Assembly (NCBI GenBank): GCA_021613375.1
Contig: CM038709.1
Coordinates: 39,143,656 to 39,207,655 of the forward strand
Direction: 5' to 3'
Source of the DNA: Megaleporinus macrocephalus
Taxonomy: Eukaryota; Chordata; Actinopteri; Characiformes; Anostomidae
Length of the DNA: 64,000 nucleotides
Shown here piece by piece: positions 46,200 to 56,790 of the stretch (the stretch's first letter is position 1; each line of letters opens with the position of its first letter). Under the pieces are notes generated by a model that did no database searches, had not been told where the DNA came from, and saw only the letters and a list, made by a program, of their open reading frames with translations. The translations under genes and the position numbers were made by a program.

Positions 46200-46529
46200 C
46201 TCTCTATATATATTATATACATATACATATACACATTAGGTCCACATTAACCCAATCAGATCTTATACATTATTAAAGAATACACTGGAGACTTGAATGT
46301 CTTCTTTGATTATTTATCTTTTTATGTTGAGAAGAGTTATTGTTGGTATGGCTGTTAGCTGTCCACTGACTGACTGAAGGCTGTGTTCCCAACCTGTTGA
46401 CAAATCAGAGGTTGTGTTCTTGACTGGTCGATCAGTCAGATGATGTATACCTGACTTGTCTACTACTCAGACACTGCCTTCCTGACCTGTCAACCAATCA
46501 GAGGCTGTGTTTCTGACTTGCCAACCGAC
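46200..46529 (+). repeat. 330-bp direct duplication, right copy
   Basis: Pairs with 44919-45248. This copy continues past the duplication end into CAGAGGTTAGG, completing the 31-bp repeat unit, so the right junction is the ancestral one. Confidence 0.95.
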
Positions 46530-47065
46530 CAGAGGTTAGGCATGTTCGAGATACGACTGCGCCTGGCCTTGGTGGTCTTTGCAATGCAAGTACACATATA
46601 ATTACTCAGTCGCATTTCAGATATCATAGCAAAACAAAGAGAATCAAACCCTCAACTTGGTGAACTTCCTAACCTAAAACAAATGAACTGAGCTTGCAAA
46701 CACCAAATTTCACCACTTTAACTGCTGTGAAATAGAGATCACTACCTGTCTCAAAGACAAATAGGTGCTCTCCGGCGAAAAAGGAAAGGGTAGTGGGAAG
46801 AGAGGAAAGAAAGAAAAATCACTTACAGAACTGTTTGGTGCTGGTGGATCTTCATTCTTTAAAAAAGAAGAGACTTCTTAAGCGTTCTTGATGAGTCTGT
46901 AGGTTCTGCAAGAAACAATTTAACATGAAGACCTCTTTTAATACTTCAGGACGCTGTAGCGTGAGCTGTGTTCACCAGCTAGAGGGGCTCAACAAAGAAA
47001 TCTGGAAAGAAATAACAGGACTGGCACGTTTCTATTCAATTCAATTCATCCGTCCATCCATTACC
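46530..47065. other. Stretch with no recognised feature
   Basis: Unstructured sequence between the duplication and the next minisatellite. Confidence 0.5.
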
Positions 47066-47290
47066 TGCCTTAACCAGGTGTTAGCTGAAGTGATTGGCAA
47101 GGTAGGCCTTAACCAGGTCTCAGCTGAAGTAGTTGGTAAGGTAGGCCTTAACCAGGTCTTAGCTGAAGTAGTTGGTAAGGTAGGCCTTAACCAGGTCTCA
47201 GCTGAAGTAGTTGGTAAGGTAGGCCTTAACCAGGTCTTAGCTGAAGTAGTTGGTAAGGTAGGCCTTAACCAGGTCTTAGCTGAATTCTAA
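47066..47290 (+). repeat. 39-bp minisatellite, 5.6 units
   Basis: The unit is CCTTAACCAGGTCTTAGC followed by TGAAGTAGTTGGTAAGGTAGG. Since 39 is a multiple of three, the plus strand stays open and encodes LNQVLAEVVGKVG repeats in a 121-codon frame from 46925. C/T variation at GTCTYAGC alternates between units, suggesting a 78-bp higher-order unit. No promoter, partner exon or domain supports a gene. Confidence 0.95.
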
Positions 47291-48050
47291 AGTCTGGCAA
47301 CATTTTTAACTATTGAAGGGCTCAACATGTTCTAGGCAGATTTACTACAGAACATACACATTAAGCAGCCAGTAAGTCTATTTACAAGTTGGAAATGACC
47401 AACAGCACGTCCACCAGCCAGCGAGAGAACCACCATCAGAAAAGCCCCCAAACAAGTGATGTGTTCAAATGTTATCCCTTTGACGCACAACCTGGTTCAA
47501 AGTGACTGAAATTTTATTTTTCATTTCTTTGCAATAAATGAATCATTCAAGCTTTTATGAATTCCTCAATTTACTTGTTTGATTTCAATAGAGATATCAA
47601 AGAGATACTGAGCAATACATAAAATAACATAGGAAATAGGGATACAGGTTTAATGCATGTTGTGCATTAGAAGGGGTTTGCTTAGCTTGTGTATCTAAGG
47701 GTTAAATCACAAGTGTTTCACTTGCTTATTTATAAGATATATGCATTAGGTTTAAAGGGAAATACAGTAGCTAATAAGCTCATCCTGACAAAGCAGTTAT
47801 TATTTAAATTCCTAAATTTATTTGAATAAATTCTATTTTCATTTTTAATTTATGCTTTTATTTCCATCAGAAAAATCATTCATTCATTCAGATTTATTCA
47901 TGAGATTTTATGTCTAAAAAGAAATAAAGAAGTGGGCTTGTCTTGTTGAAGAAGCTGTATCAGTTATTTCATAATGCTTTGAACTGATTCATTTCTTTAT
48001 TCATTTTTTGTTTTTTCATCATACATCATAACCATTAATCATGCAAAAAC
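47291..48050. other. AT-rich stretch without recognised feature
   Basis: No frames or repeat structure of note. Confidence 0.6.
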
Positions 48051-48054
48051 AGCA

Positions 48055-48235
48055 GTGATTGGCTGATTTCTCTCTTTAATAATGCTGATGGTCAGTAAAA
48101 CACATCATGTCTTTTCTTTAGCTTCTGTAATCCTGACCAACATGAGGGCTGACTCCACCATTTCTATCTAGAAATCACAAATAATAGCCACTCCTAATTG
48201 GCTAGAGGGGGTTATTCTTTTGTATCCATTCAGAA
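48055..48235 (+). repeat. Dispersed repeat X, uninterrupted copy
   Basis: Runs from TGATTGGCTGATTTCTCT through GCTGATGGTCAGT-AAACAC, ATGTCTTTTCTT-AGCTTCT and AATAGC-ACTCCT to ATTGGC-A-AG-GGG. The same order occurs at 49317-50010, where a MITE splits it. Confidence 0.85.
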
Positions 48236-49094
48236 AGTCACAATAAAACAAAAGAAATCTAAAATGAACTGTTTTTAACAGAGCATTTTTACATCTTAAC
48301 CTTTTAATTCTGCAGAAATTGGTGAAAAATTTTTGAACAAATACAGATACAGATATGGGATGAGGCGATGGATGTCCTCGGGTGTTTCTGCACGAGCCAG
48401 AGAGAGAGAAGCTGACAAGATAGCATATAGACAACCTCCAAATGGAGGCGCTACACCAGAACAAAGCAGCCGTTCAATGCTGGAGGGCCACAAGTGACTA
48501 AACAGACATTGCGCTTAATGGGTCTTGGTGACCATCACTGCAAGAACACTCATCACAGTGGCTCCCCGCAACAGCACATCAAAATATAGAGGGTGGCAGG
48601 ACAGAGGGGTAATGAGTCGAGAACTGCAATCTTCCAGCTGCTGAACTAGAACAGCAAGCTAGCCATCCTACAAGTGACAAGGGGATTCTCTGTCTCCAAT
48701 TTCATGCTCTTCCCTCCCACTCTGAATGTATTAAAGTAAAACTAGGGACTACAGATGCTGCGGAGACTGTCTTAGGTAAAGCGTGAGGAGACATACATCT
48801 GGATGGTTCAACGAATGGCCCAATATGGTATATGAATGTTCTGATTGTATAATAATTGATTGTGTCTGGTAACGATTCATTATTGTTTTGATGTTTTCTC
48901 AGAAACCGTCGGCGCACTTGGCCCAATCATCTTGGTGTTCCTATCTTTCCTTTCTCCTCAGCAGGTGGTGGGAACATTGTGCTTGGACCCAGCTGGCATA
49001 CCTGAGCTGACATACCGCAGCTTCCTTTTTCAGTAACTCTTTATTGAAGCATTCATGACTCCCACATACACTCACTGAGCACTGAGTACACCTC
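48236..49094. other. Stretch with no recognised feature
   Basis: The part 48350-48530 is single-copy and CpG-containing (GATGAGGCGATGGATGTCCT, CCAAATGGAGGCGCTACACC). No motif-bearing frames. Confidence 0.4.
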
Positions 49095-49290
49095 CTTGTA
49101 GCTACACTCACTGGAAAAGTTTATCAGTTCCACTTACCATATAGGAGCTCTTTGTAGTTCTACAATTACAGACTGTAGTCCATCTATTTTTTGTATACTT
49201 TATTACCCAGTTCTTCCATAGCCAGGACCACCACATAGCAGGGTGGTGGGTCATTTTCAGAAGTGGTGGTGGTTTGTTGTTGCACTGCCT
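49095..49290 (+). mobile_element. Fold-back element fragment
   Basis: Single arm of the family at 24590-25308: CACTTACCATATAGGAGCTC, then TTGTAGTTCTACAATTACAG, GACTGTAGTCCATCTATTTT and CACATAGCAGGGTGGTGGGT. Confidence 0.8.
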
Positions 49291-49316
49291 GTTGTTGTAC
49301 TACCCAAATCAGACCA

Positions 49317-50010
49317 TGATTGGCTGATTTCTCTGTTAGTGCATAATTATGCTGATGGTCAGTCAAACACTATGGGTGTGTCTCAAAACCTAATGAGCTG
49401 CCTACATAGGCAGCATTTTACATCATAGTATGCGCTCCTGACATGTAGACTGTCCCAATTCCTAGATACCTTAAACATGCTGTCTACTGAGGAATCTTAT
49501 TTTGGCCCGATTTTCAGGAATGCTTCCTCAGCCGCTAAGGCAATCCCATGATGCAACGCAAGCAAATCTACGAGCAGTGAAGTGGTTTTAAAATGTGAGT
49601 TATTTTGATTCTCTCTGGAGTTTTAATGTGTTTCTTGTCATATAATCACACAAAACAGTATTTTATTATCAACTCTGTAACAAGTCCTCCACCATTTAGC
49701 AGTTTTATACTCGAGCCATTAGCATTTATGCTAGCGGATTTTTAAGCCTCGGGCTATTGTTTTGTGCCGGCCGGTAGCTTAGCAACCAGCTAAATCTCTC
49801 TAACTAGGAGAAATGAGGAGAGAACAATGCTACTTAAACAGATACCTACCTAGACAGCCTACTTAGACACTGACTAGGTTTTGAGACAGACCCATTATGT
49901 CTTTTCTTCAGCTTCTGTAATCCTAACCAATATAAGAGCTGACTTGGCCATATCTGTCTGGATATCACGGATAATAGCAACTCCTGATTGGCCAAAGAGG
50001 GTTTATTCTT
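49317..50010 (+). repeat. Dispersed repeat X, copy split by a MITE
   Basis: The two parts (49317-49370 and 49895-50010) join to match 48055-48235. The interruption is the M2 MITE at 49373-49894. Confidence 0.9.
49373..49894 (+). mobile_element. MITE family M2, copy 2, 522 bp
   Basis: Termini TGGGTGTGTCTCAAAACCTA and, reverse-complemented, TGGGTCTGTCTCAAAACCTA. Flanked by CTA (49370-49372) and TTA (49895-49897), a likely 3-bp target duplication with one change. The termini continue as AGTGAGCTGCCTAC-like words on both sides. It aligns along its length with 37490-38083, in the same orientation. Confidence 0.95.
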
Positions 50011-50109
50011 TTATTCTTTTACACCCACAATGTCACAATGAAACAAGAGAAATATTGTAATACTTCATTGGTTTAAAAGCATGGCGCCATTCAAAATGAT
50101 TCACATGTA

Positions 50110-50584
50110 CGCTGTCAGTCAAAAGTTTGGACACACTCACTGAGGTTGTTCATATTTTTACTATTTTAATAGTAATAGTTGTAGTGAATAATGAAGCATA
50201 AAATAAGAGGTATGGAATTATTTCTGAAGCAGAATGAAGCAGCTGGTTGTGGTTTAAAGAATGCTTAAGGTGTCTTTTAGAAATGAGCTCATTTGCTTTG
50301 ATGCAGTTTTATATACCGTTAACATTCTGGCCAACAGCTTCATAAGGAGACACATAAGAAGCTGAGATCTTGTTCTGATAAACAAGTTTGACGGTTTTAT
50401 GAATCTTATAAAAATATACATTGTCAATTTTTATTTAAATGTAAAACGTTTGTTTTACAAATGTTTTTGTACAGGGGCACCAACTTTACTATTTCAACTT
50501 GTCAACACATTAAGATCAAAATGTCTTTGTAATTAAAAAATATAAATCTTTAATTTGGTGTTGCCAAACTTTTGACTGGCTGTG
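50110..50584. mobile_element. Tc1/mariner-type MITE, 475 bp
   Basis: TA at 50108-50109 and 50585-50586. Inverted ends CGCTGTCAGTCAAAAGTTTG and CACAGCCAGTCAAAAGTTTG. No transposase remains inside. Confidence 0.9.
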
Positions 50585-50654
50585 TATTATTTTTTTTTTA
50601 GTTCCCAGAAATCAGTAGGTCTTCTCTAAAGGCCTGGAAGGCCCTGAGGGTTCC

Positions 50655-50840
50655 CCTTCTGCTGTCTTAGTATCGATCATAGCTCCTTGTCAGCTGTAGA
50701 CGGCTGAATTACAGAAATGTTAACACAGCCAGCAGACTACTTAGACTGGAAAACTCTCAGTCTGTTGTCTATTTAACACGATTACCGACAGTCGCAATCA
50801 AACTCAATTAGATTAGAGATTAACAGGATTTTTACTGTGT
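50655..50840. other. Candidate conserved non-coding block 11
   Basis: Single-copy stretch with CTCAATTAGATTAGAGATTAA near 50802, a cluster of homeodomain-type cores. Conservation inferred. Confidence 0.35.
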
Positions 50841-51356
50841 TTTTCCCACACCAGTGGTACATAACCTGCACCTATGATGAGGTTCTATGTAACCAACATC
50901 CAAGGGGGCTTTAATATACTTGTTGGCTCTTTGGGTCAAGATACATACAGTGTCTAAAAATTTAAACCTTTGTTTTACAAACAGCATTCAGCGACTCCAG
51001 CACTGCCATGAATTCCCCTGAATTGAAACCCAGTACTAAAGCATTAAAAGCCTTATTAATCCATGGTTGGAAATTTGGACTGGGAAGGCAGTCAAATCCC
51101 AAAGAAAGCTGAAGTTTGTTCTGCCAGGTTTTTTTTTAGATTTTCCATTTCACTTTAAATTGTTCTGTAGTTAGATTTTAGCTTGAAAACATAAAGCTTA
51201 AGAGAAGTTTGTCAGCTGATTACAAACTGATAAATAATACTGTGACATAAGTAGCTGAGTTAGCTGAGGTAGCTGAGATCATGCAGGGTTTTAGAAAAAC
51301 CAGGGTCCAAAAACTGAGCTTGCTAGGGCATCATGGAACATTATATCATTACACTA
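50841..51356. other. Stretch with no recognised feature
   Basis: Unstructured sequence. A short internal repeat TAGCTGAG-TAGCTGAG occurs near 51250. Confidence 0.5.
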
Positions 51357-51600
51357 CATATCGTTGCTGTCCAAAGAAAAACAAGTATCTTCAACACAGT
51401 AACTTTACAGGAGAGTCCAAAAACTTTCAATGTAAGTTAATGTAAAGAGGTTTTACTATAAGTGATTTTAGAACATTTCTATTGGACCATTCATCAAGAA
51501 ACTATCACAGGATATGAAATAATATAAATAATAAATAATATAAAAAAATGATAATCAACAGAAATGGAAATACATGTTTTTCTTCGGACAGCGATCATAT
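51357..51600 (+). mobile_element. MITE family M1, copy E (complete reference copy)
   Basis: Inverted ends ATATCGTTGCTGTCCAAAGA and, reverse-complemented from the right, ATATGATCGCTGTCCGAAGA, about 244 bp apart. It contains the family core ACATTTCTATTGGACCATTC. Five further copies lie in the window (19805, 30037, 40032, 43841, 55255) in both orientations. Confidence 0.9.
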
Positions 51601-51607
51601 AACTAGC

Positions 51608-52065
51608 CAACTGCTAGACGATGCTCCTCAAATGGAAGTCACACAAGCTCTGGTTTGAGTCAGAGTGGTCATATCTGCTGACATGGTGGAAATATTTGTG
51701 ATATTGATGGTCTTATTGTGTTCCATGCCTGTATAGTACTGCTGGACGATGGTCCTCAAATGGCAGTCGCACAGGCTCTGGTTGTGAGTCAGAGCCTTAT
51801 ATCTGCAGACATGGTGGAGAATATGGTGGTCCTATCTGCAGACATGGTGGTGAATATGGTGGTCATATCTGCAGACATGGTGTAGATATGTGGCATTGAT
51901 GGTCATATTGTGCTCCATGCCTGTAGAGTACTGCTGGTCCTCAAGTGGAAGTCACACAGGCTCTGGTTGTGAGTCAGCATGGTCATGTCTGCAGACAAGG
52001 TGGAGAAAATTTTCATGTGGCATTGATGGTCTTATTGTGTTCCGTGCCCGTAAAATACTATAACT
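51608..52065 (+). repeat. Complex tandem repeat, three long units
   Basis: Units begin near 51608, 51739 and 51919, each with CTGCT-GACGATG/CTGCTGG, then TCCTCAAATGG-AGTC-CACA, GGCTCTGGTTGTGAGTCAG and TTGATGGTCTTATTGTGTTC. The middle unit has an inner repeat of about 30 bp, TATCTGCAGACATGGTGGAG. Unit lengths (about 131, 180 and 145 bp) differ mainly by the number of inner repeats. Confidence 0.9.
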
Positions 52066-54095
52066 GGAAGACACAGTGAGTCTTAACGTTAGGAGGGAAG
52101 CTGTTGCTGATTTTATTCCTACAGTCAAGCTAAAGTTTCAGTTTACTGTATCCCACTTCAGCAGATTATGTTACCGCTCTGGCTGAGTAAGGATTTTTTA
52201 GTAACGACAACATTGTTCACTCCAATTAAGACATGATGCTGGTGATCAGGTGAGTAAGTTAGTTATCTTTGCAGCACTGAAGTAGTAGCCAATTATTTCA
52301 CAACTTTAATTATGTGCACCTCAGGGTGGTCTGCACTTCGGTGAACTCAATGGATGAGATGAACAACAGGAACACAGCAAACTTAATTATCAACCCAAAA
52401 ACCATATATGGTCCATTCATGTCCTACTTTTGATGTACTGAAATATGATTAGCTGTTAGCTTTAACATTTTCATGAAAACTGTTTGAGCCTTTGCTGTAA
52501 AAGCTGAAAACTGACAATGGTTTTTTGGCTTTGGATGGTAGAAGGAATTTAACAATGATTCTTGCTTTAAATGATCCAATTTAAACAAACTTGGGGAATA
52601 GCAACAGGAGGACTGACCAGTGTTGTAATGTCTTTATTTGCCATCAACATGAAGAGGCATACTGCGGTACAGACATGCTCTAACAAAGGTCTGACTACAC
52701 TGTCTAATAGGCCTGCCTCCATGTTTCTTTTGCCCATGTGACCCGTCTGGCCAAGTCGTAGGCTCCTGGGTTTGGGGCAGATTTCCTTGGGGGGGTTCCT
52801 GCCGTAAAATGACTGGATTTGCTAAACCATAAACTTCTCATAACCTCTGTATCATTTGGTGTGGCGACCATCTTTGTAAACAAGCTTTTTAACAGACGGC
52901 ATAGTATGTGAGGGATATTTACAAGGCCAGTTTGGTGAAAAGTGTAGCTTTGAATGGCCATAGTATAGTAAGAGTGCTCACAGAAAACAAAAAAAAAAAC
53001 TCTTAATAAATCATTAAAAAATTATTTTCCCATTTGATTAAATTGGCCTGTGACCAATCCTGGTAGGCCCAGTCAACGAAGAGTGAAAAAAATACATCTA
53101 ATTAAAAAAGGTCCAATCAGGAGACCTGAATTACTCTAACCTGTGTATGAAATCACCCCTGCCTACATTTATGACAGGGTTCCATATTGTGTCTGTTGTG
53201 TTTCATATCTCAGTTGTTCATCAGAAGTTTATCCCAAATAACTGAAAAATAATAATATTTCACAAAGTAAAAAGTCCACGGTGGCTAAGAAAAAGTTGTT
53301 TTGACAGTTATTGTTAAAAAAAGTCTATAATTTAGGCTTCGGTTCCATTGTGCATTTGATGAAATCATGCTGTGCTATTGCATAAAGAGAGACCTGGTTA
53401 TGCAGGCTAGAACTGTCTGACTAGAGGCCATAAGCTCTGTCATATCTTGGGTCATACTTAGGTGGTTATATATGATTCATTCCCTTAAAGCTGGACAACT
53501 TGTTTCAGTATGCAGGTGCATGGTGCCCGTGCCTGGAATAGGCCTGTGACTGTGCTACATCTAATCTGTTCAACATAGAGTTCAACATATTGGCCGTAAT
53601 GTGTAGGCCTAAGGCTGTGGAATAAATGAGCTGCTGTCTACAACATATTAGGTAATGGATATTTTGCCAGTTGACAACAGTAGCTGACATTTAGCTGGAC
53701 ACTGATTATTACTGGAAGCATGGGCCTGTCAAAGCATTTTTAGCAATATGCAATCCAGCACTGATCATCGGCTGGACCACCAGTGTGTGCTGGGGGAACG
53801 AGATCTAAACCTATTAGACGAAAGAAACATATAATCATTAACTGGGCAGGCAAAGCTGTTCGGCTGATCTACGGCATTTAAAATGAGAAGACATCTCACT
53901 TTGAAACACCATCAGTTTATCTTTTATCTGCAACTTGAGCCTCAGTTCAAACACTGACTCGCCGATAACATACTTGAGCGTTTACAGCTGTTTGAAAAGA
54001 TGCGGTGGATGATTAGAATCATGTGGTAGGCTTCATCTTCTCAGGCTAGTAGCATCATGTGATGACGGAGACCTTAAATAATTTGGGAATTAGCC
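52066..54095. other. Stretch without recognised genes
   Basis: Mostly AT-rich. The part near 52703-52775 (AGGCCTGCCTCCATG...TGGCCAAGTCGTAGGCTCCTGG, minor gaps) loosely resembles 9369-9412 and may be a weak dispersed repeat. Minus-strand frames of 61-85 codons have no motifs. Confidence 0.4.
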
Positions 54096-54460
54096 TTGGG
54101 AAAAAGCTACAGAGAAAACAGGACTCCTAACAACCACCTGGAAGACCTGCTAGACCAACCAACGCTGTCCCCGTCAGATAAACAGCCCTTTTGTTTGAGA
54201 TCTAGGAGAACATCAAGCTCCACTGTTGCTTCAGATCTAAAAGCATCCACAGGTGTTTCTGTCCATCCTTCCACTGTGAGAAGATGCCTCAGTTCTGTGG
54301 GTCTGAAAGAATGTGTAGTTGTTCAAGAAGCTCCTCCCTGAGAAAAGGAGATACAGACACATGAAACACAGAAGCTGCTGGTGTTCTCAGAGCAATGGAC
54401 TGAGTCTAGACCTCAACATCGCTGAGTGGGGGTGAGATCACTTGGTTGGGCTGGTTTTGG
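54096..54460 (+). pseudogene. Tc1-type transposase relic, internally deleted
   Basis: The frame from 54096 (81 codons) carries a recognisable end of a Tc1 paired-like domain: VASDLKASTGVSVHPSTVRR followed by CLSSVGLKE. This corresponds to the second helix-turn-helix, where the family reads V---STVRR-L---GL. It then stops (54339). About 65 bp further on, SLDLNIAEWG-DHL (54404-54440) matches the [10 protein letters not shown] block around the third acidic residue. The catalytic middle is gone. No inverted ends could be identified. The repeat at 54495 follows directly. Confidence 0.75.
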
Positions 54461-54494
54461 AGGTGAGTCTCGATGAGGAGCTGAAAACGATCTC

Positions 54495-54790
54495 CTGAAA
54501 GTAACGCAATATTCAGCATCAAACTTTATTCCTTTACTCTTACAGAACGCCTTTAGCGCCAGTGTCAACTCTTGTTCTGTTTCTACTTATATCAATGCTT
54601 TTAGTTGCTGCTAAACGTGCTTTCTTGCCAAGATCGAACAGCGGTGGTCATTCAGCAGGGGCTTCAACTATTGTTGTGCCTACTATTGCTTCTTTCATTG
54701 GCTACCTGTTCTTAAAATGATCACCATCAGTGTAGCAGTGCTACTTCTTCATCCTCTCATATTAAAATGATTTGATTTGATTCTATTCAA
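54495..54790 (+). repeat. Dispersed repeat, partner of 11080-11340
   Basis: TTCAGCATCAAACTTTATTC, CTTTCTTGCCAAGA, GGCTTCAACTATTGTTG, CTACTTCTTCATCCTCTCAT occur in the same order and orientation as at 11080-11335, at modest identity. Confidence 0.6.
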
Positions 54791-55254
54791 AAGTTGTAGA
54801 TGAACAGCGATTCAGAGAGGTTTGATGGTGTGTTTAATTCTTCTAAATTGCTGAATAGCTTCTGGATAGACGCTACAGTTTGAAGAGGGTTGTGGACTAA
54901 AATGTACTTTGTGAAATACATTGGATGTGGAGGAGTCATGTAGGCAAAATAGCCTGAAAGAAAACTGGTAACTATTTTATCATCATCAACATCTAATATA
55001 TAAATCCAGAAGGCCCGTGTAGTTTCAAACTGGTGGTTTCAAATAATATGGCTATATCTGCGTTGTAGACATGGAGACTGCTGGTTCCTATCACCACCAA
55101 TGTAAAGAAATCCGAGTCACTACAATCAACCACTTCACACCAAACTCTGAATAACTGTTTGTCTTAATAAAGAATTTTTGAAAAATTAAGTTTAAAATAA
55201 AATCCAATGTTAGATTTACCACTCTGGCAGTCCCAGTGATTTTACTTTATGGGC
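54791..55254. other. Stretch without recognised genes
   Basis: Contains an inverted fragment of repeat Y near 55082; otherwise unstructured. Confidence 0.5.
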
Positions 55255-55400
55255 ACATTTCATGCAAATAGAAATTTCATGATGAATGGACCAAACAAAA
55301 CGGCCCAGAATGTTTCCATTGACTTGTATTGAAAGTACACAATGTTTTCTTTCCTGCAGAAAAAAAAAAGTATTTTTGTTTCAGACAGCAGCGGTATGTT
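55255..55400 (-). mobile_element. MITE family M1, copy F (degenerate)
   Basis: Inverted copy: TGATGAATGGACCAAAC, then CATTGACTTGTATTGAAAGT and a decayed terminus AGTATTTTTGTTTCAGACAGC. Confidence 0.55.
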
Positions 55401-55852
55401 ATTTGTTGTGTGTATATTATATGTTCTTGTCCAATAAGGAACTGAACAGAACAAAAATCATACACTGAAATATGCAGACAAATGCCGTACTTGAGGCTGT
55501 TGCCTGTAGAGGATGTTTTACCTTATTTTCAGTTAATGTCAACAAAATGGCATGGCTTCGGCTGGAGTACTGTACATGGTAGTGTTCGGCTACAGGGAGT
55601 TTAAAATCCTTGGACATAACCAAAGGGTGGAGACGTGTAAAGATTATGGAAAACAAATTAAAGACACAGGAACCACCGCCTCAAACATCATAAGGCAGCT
55701 GAAAACACACCCAGATAGGTTTGTTTAGTTTATGCTAGGCACTTAGCTTTCAATACACCTAATATTAATAATACAATAATATAATAAAGAATAATAATAC
55801 AATGCAGTTGTTTTCCATCTCTTGTTCATAAGCTCATCTTGACTATGACTTA

Positions 55853-55856
<4 letters not shown>

Positions 55857-55934
<78 letters not shown>
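55857..55934. repeat. (TA)n microsatellite
   Basis: About 78 bp of uninterrupted TA. Confidence 0.95.
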
Positions 55935-55937
<3 letters not shown>

Positions 55938-55954
55938 TAAAATATATTGTATTG

Positions 55955-56145
55955 ACTTGACTCGTGACTTGACTAGGACTCTAGCCTAAAGGCTTGTGAC
56001 TTGACTTGGACTCTAACCTAAAGACTCATGACTTGACCAGGACTCTAGACTAAAAACGCATGACTTGGCCAGGACTCTAGACTAAAGACTTGTGACTTGA
56101 CTAGGACTCTAACCCAAATACTTGTGACTTGACTTGGACTTGTAA
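55955..56145 (+). repeat. 32-35 bp minisatellite (GACTTG-rich)
   Basis: About five units of GTGACTTGACTAGGACTCTA followed by a variable RMCTAAAGRC spacer. It starts just after the (TA)n run and decays into GACTTGGACTTGTAACTTG. Confidence 0.9.
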
Positions 56146-56349
56146 CTTGCAACCATTCTCCATAACTGTCAGCAGTTACAGTCACCTTAAAACCACACCA
56201 CAGTGAACCTGAGCCCATCTGCCAGCAGGAACATGACCAGAAGGGAGAATTACGAATTGAAAATGGCGTTCTTAATATAGAAGTAGGATGAGGCATGTAC
56301 TCTTTCTCTCCCTGACTTATTACCCATCGGCGGCAAAACTAGGTTATAA

Positions 56350-56790
56350 CAGACGGGCTATACGCCTTCGACGTAAAGCCGAAAGTCACCTTGGATTAAG
56401 TGCTGCTGCCCTGAAGATGAAGAATACCACAGGGGGATTGTGCTCTCCACCAATGTAAGAAAATGAACATTAAAATGATGCCCCCTCCCCGTCCCCCCAT
56501 CCCCCAAACCCCCCTCAACGCCCAATCCCCAGGTTTCCCTTCGTACAAACTCATCTTCACATGAAGATCCACACATGGTCTCCAACTCAAATGAATGCGT
56601 ACGTGTGAATCTCATTCAAAGCAATTCTGGCTGAGACCTCGACTCCCATAATTCATTCCATCACTCATCAATATCATCCTCGCAGTAATATGACAATCTG
56701 TCATTACATGGTGTGTGGGCTCAATAGCGCTTTTAAATTGGATTGGGCTCTTTCGCTAGCATGGGGGCTGGGACGTCACATTAGGTTTTG
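56350..56790. other. Candidate conserved non-coding block 12
   Basis: Single-copy sequence with a C-rich stretch (56482-56525) and a motif-dense right part. TGACAATCTGTCA at 56691-56703 is an inverted pair of TALE-type (Meis/TGIF) TGACA cores, and CATCAATATCATCC near 56666 adds another AT core. It also contains GACGTCACATTAGG near 56771. One of the stronger enhancer candidates. Confidence 0.45.

Noticed and set aside
45644..46234. 196-codon minus-strand frame of (LSVLSTPYIYTP)n
   Set aside because: Produced by a 36-bp tandem unit whose length is a multiple of three; no domain, start context or transcript signal.
46925..47290. 121-codon plus-strand frame with LNQVLAEVVGKVG repeats
   Set aside because: Translation of a 39-bp minisatellite; the part before the array has no motif.
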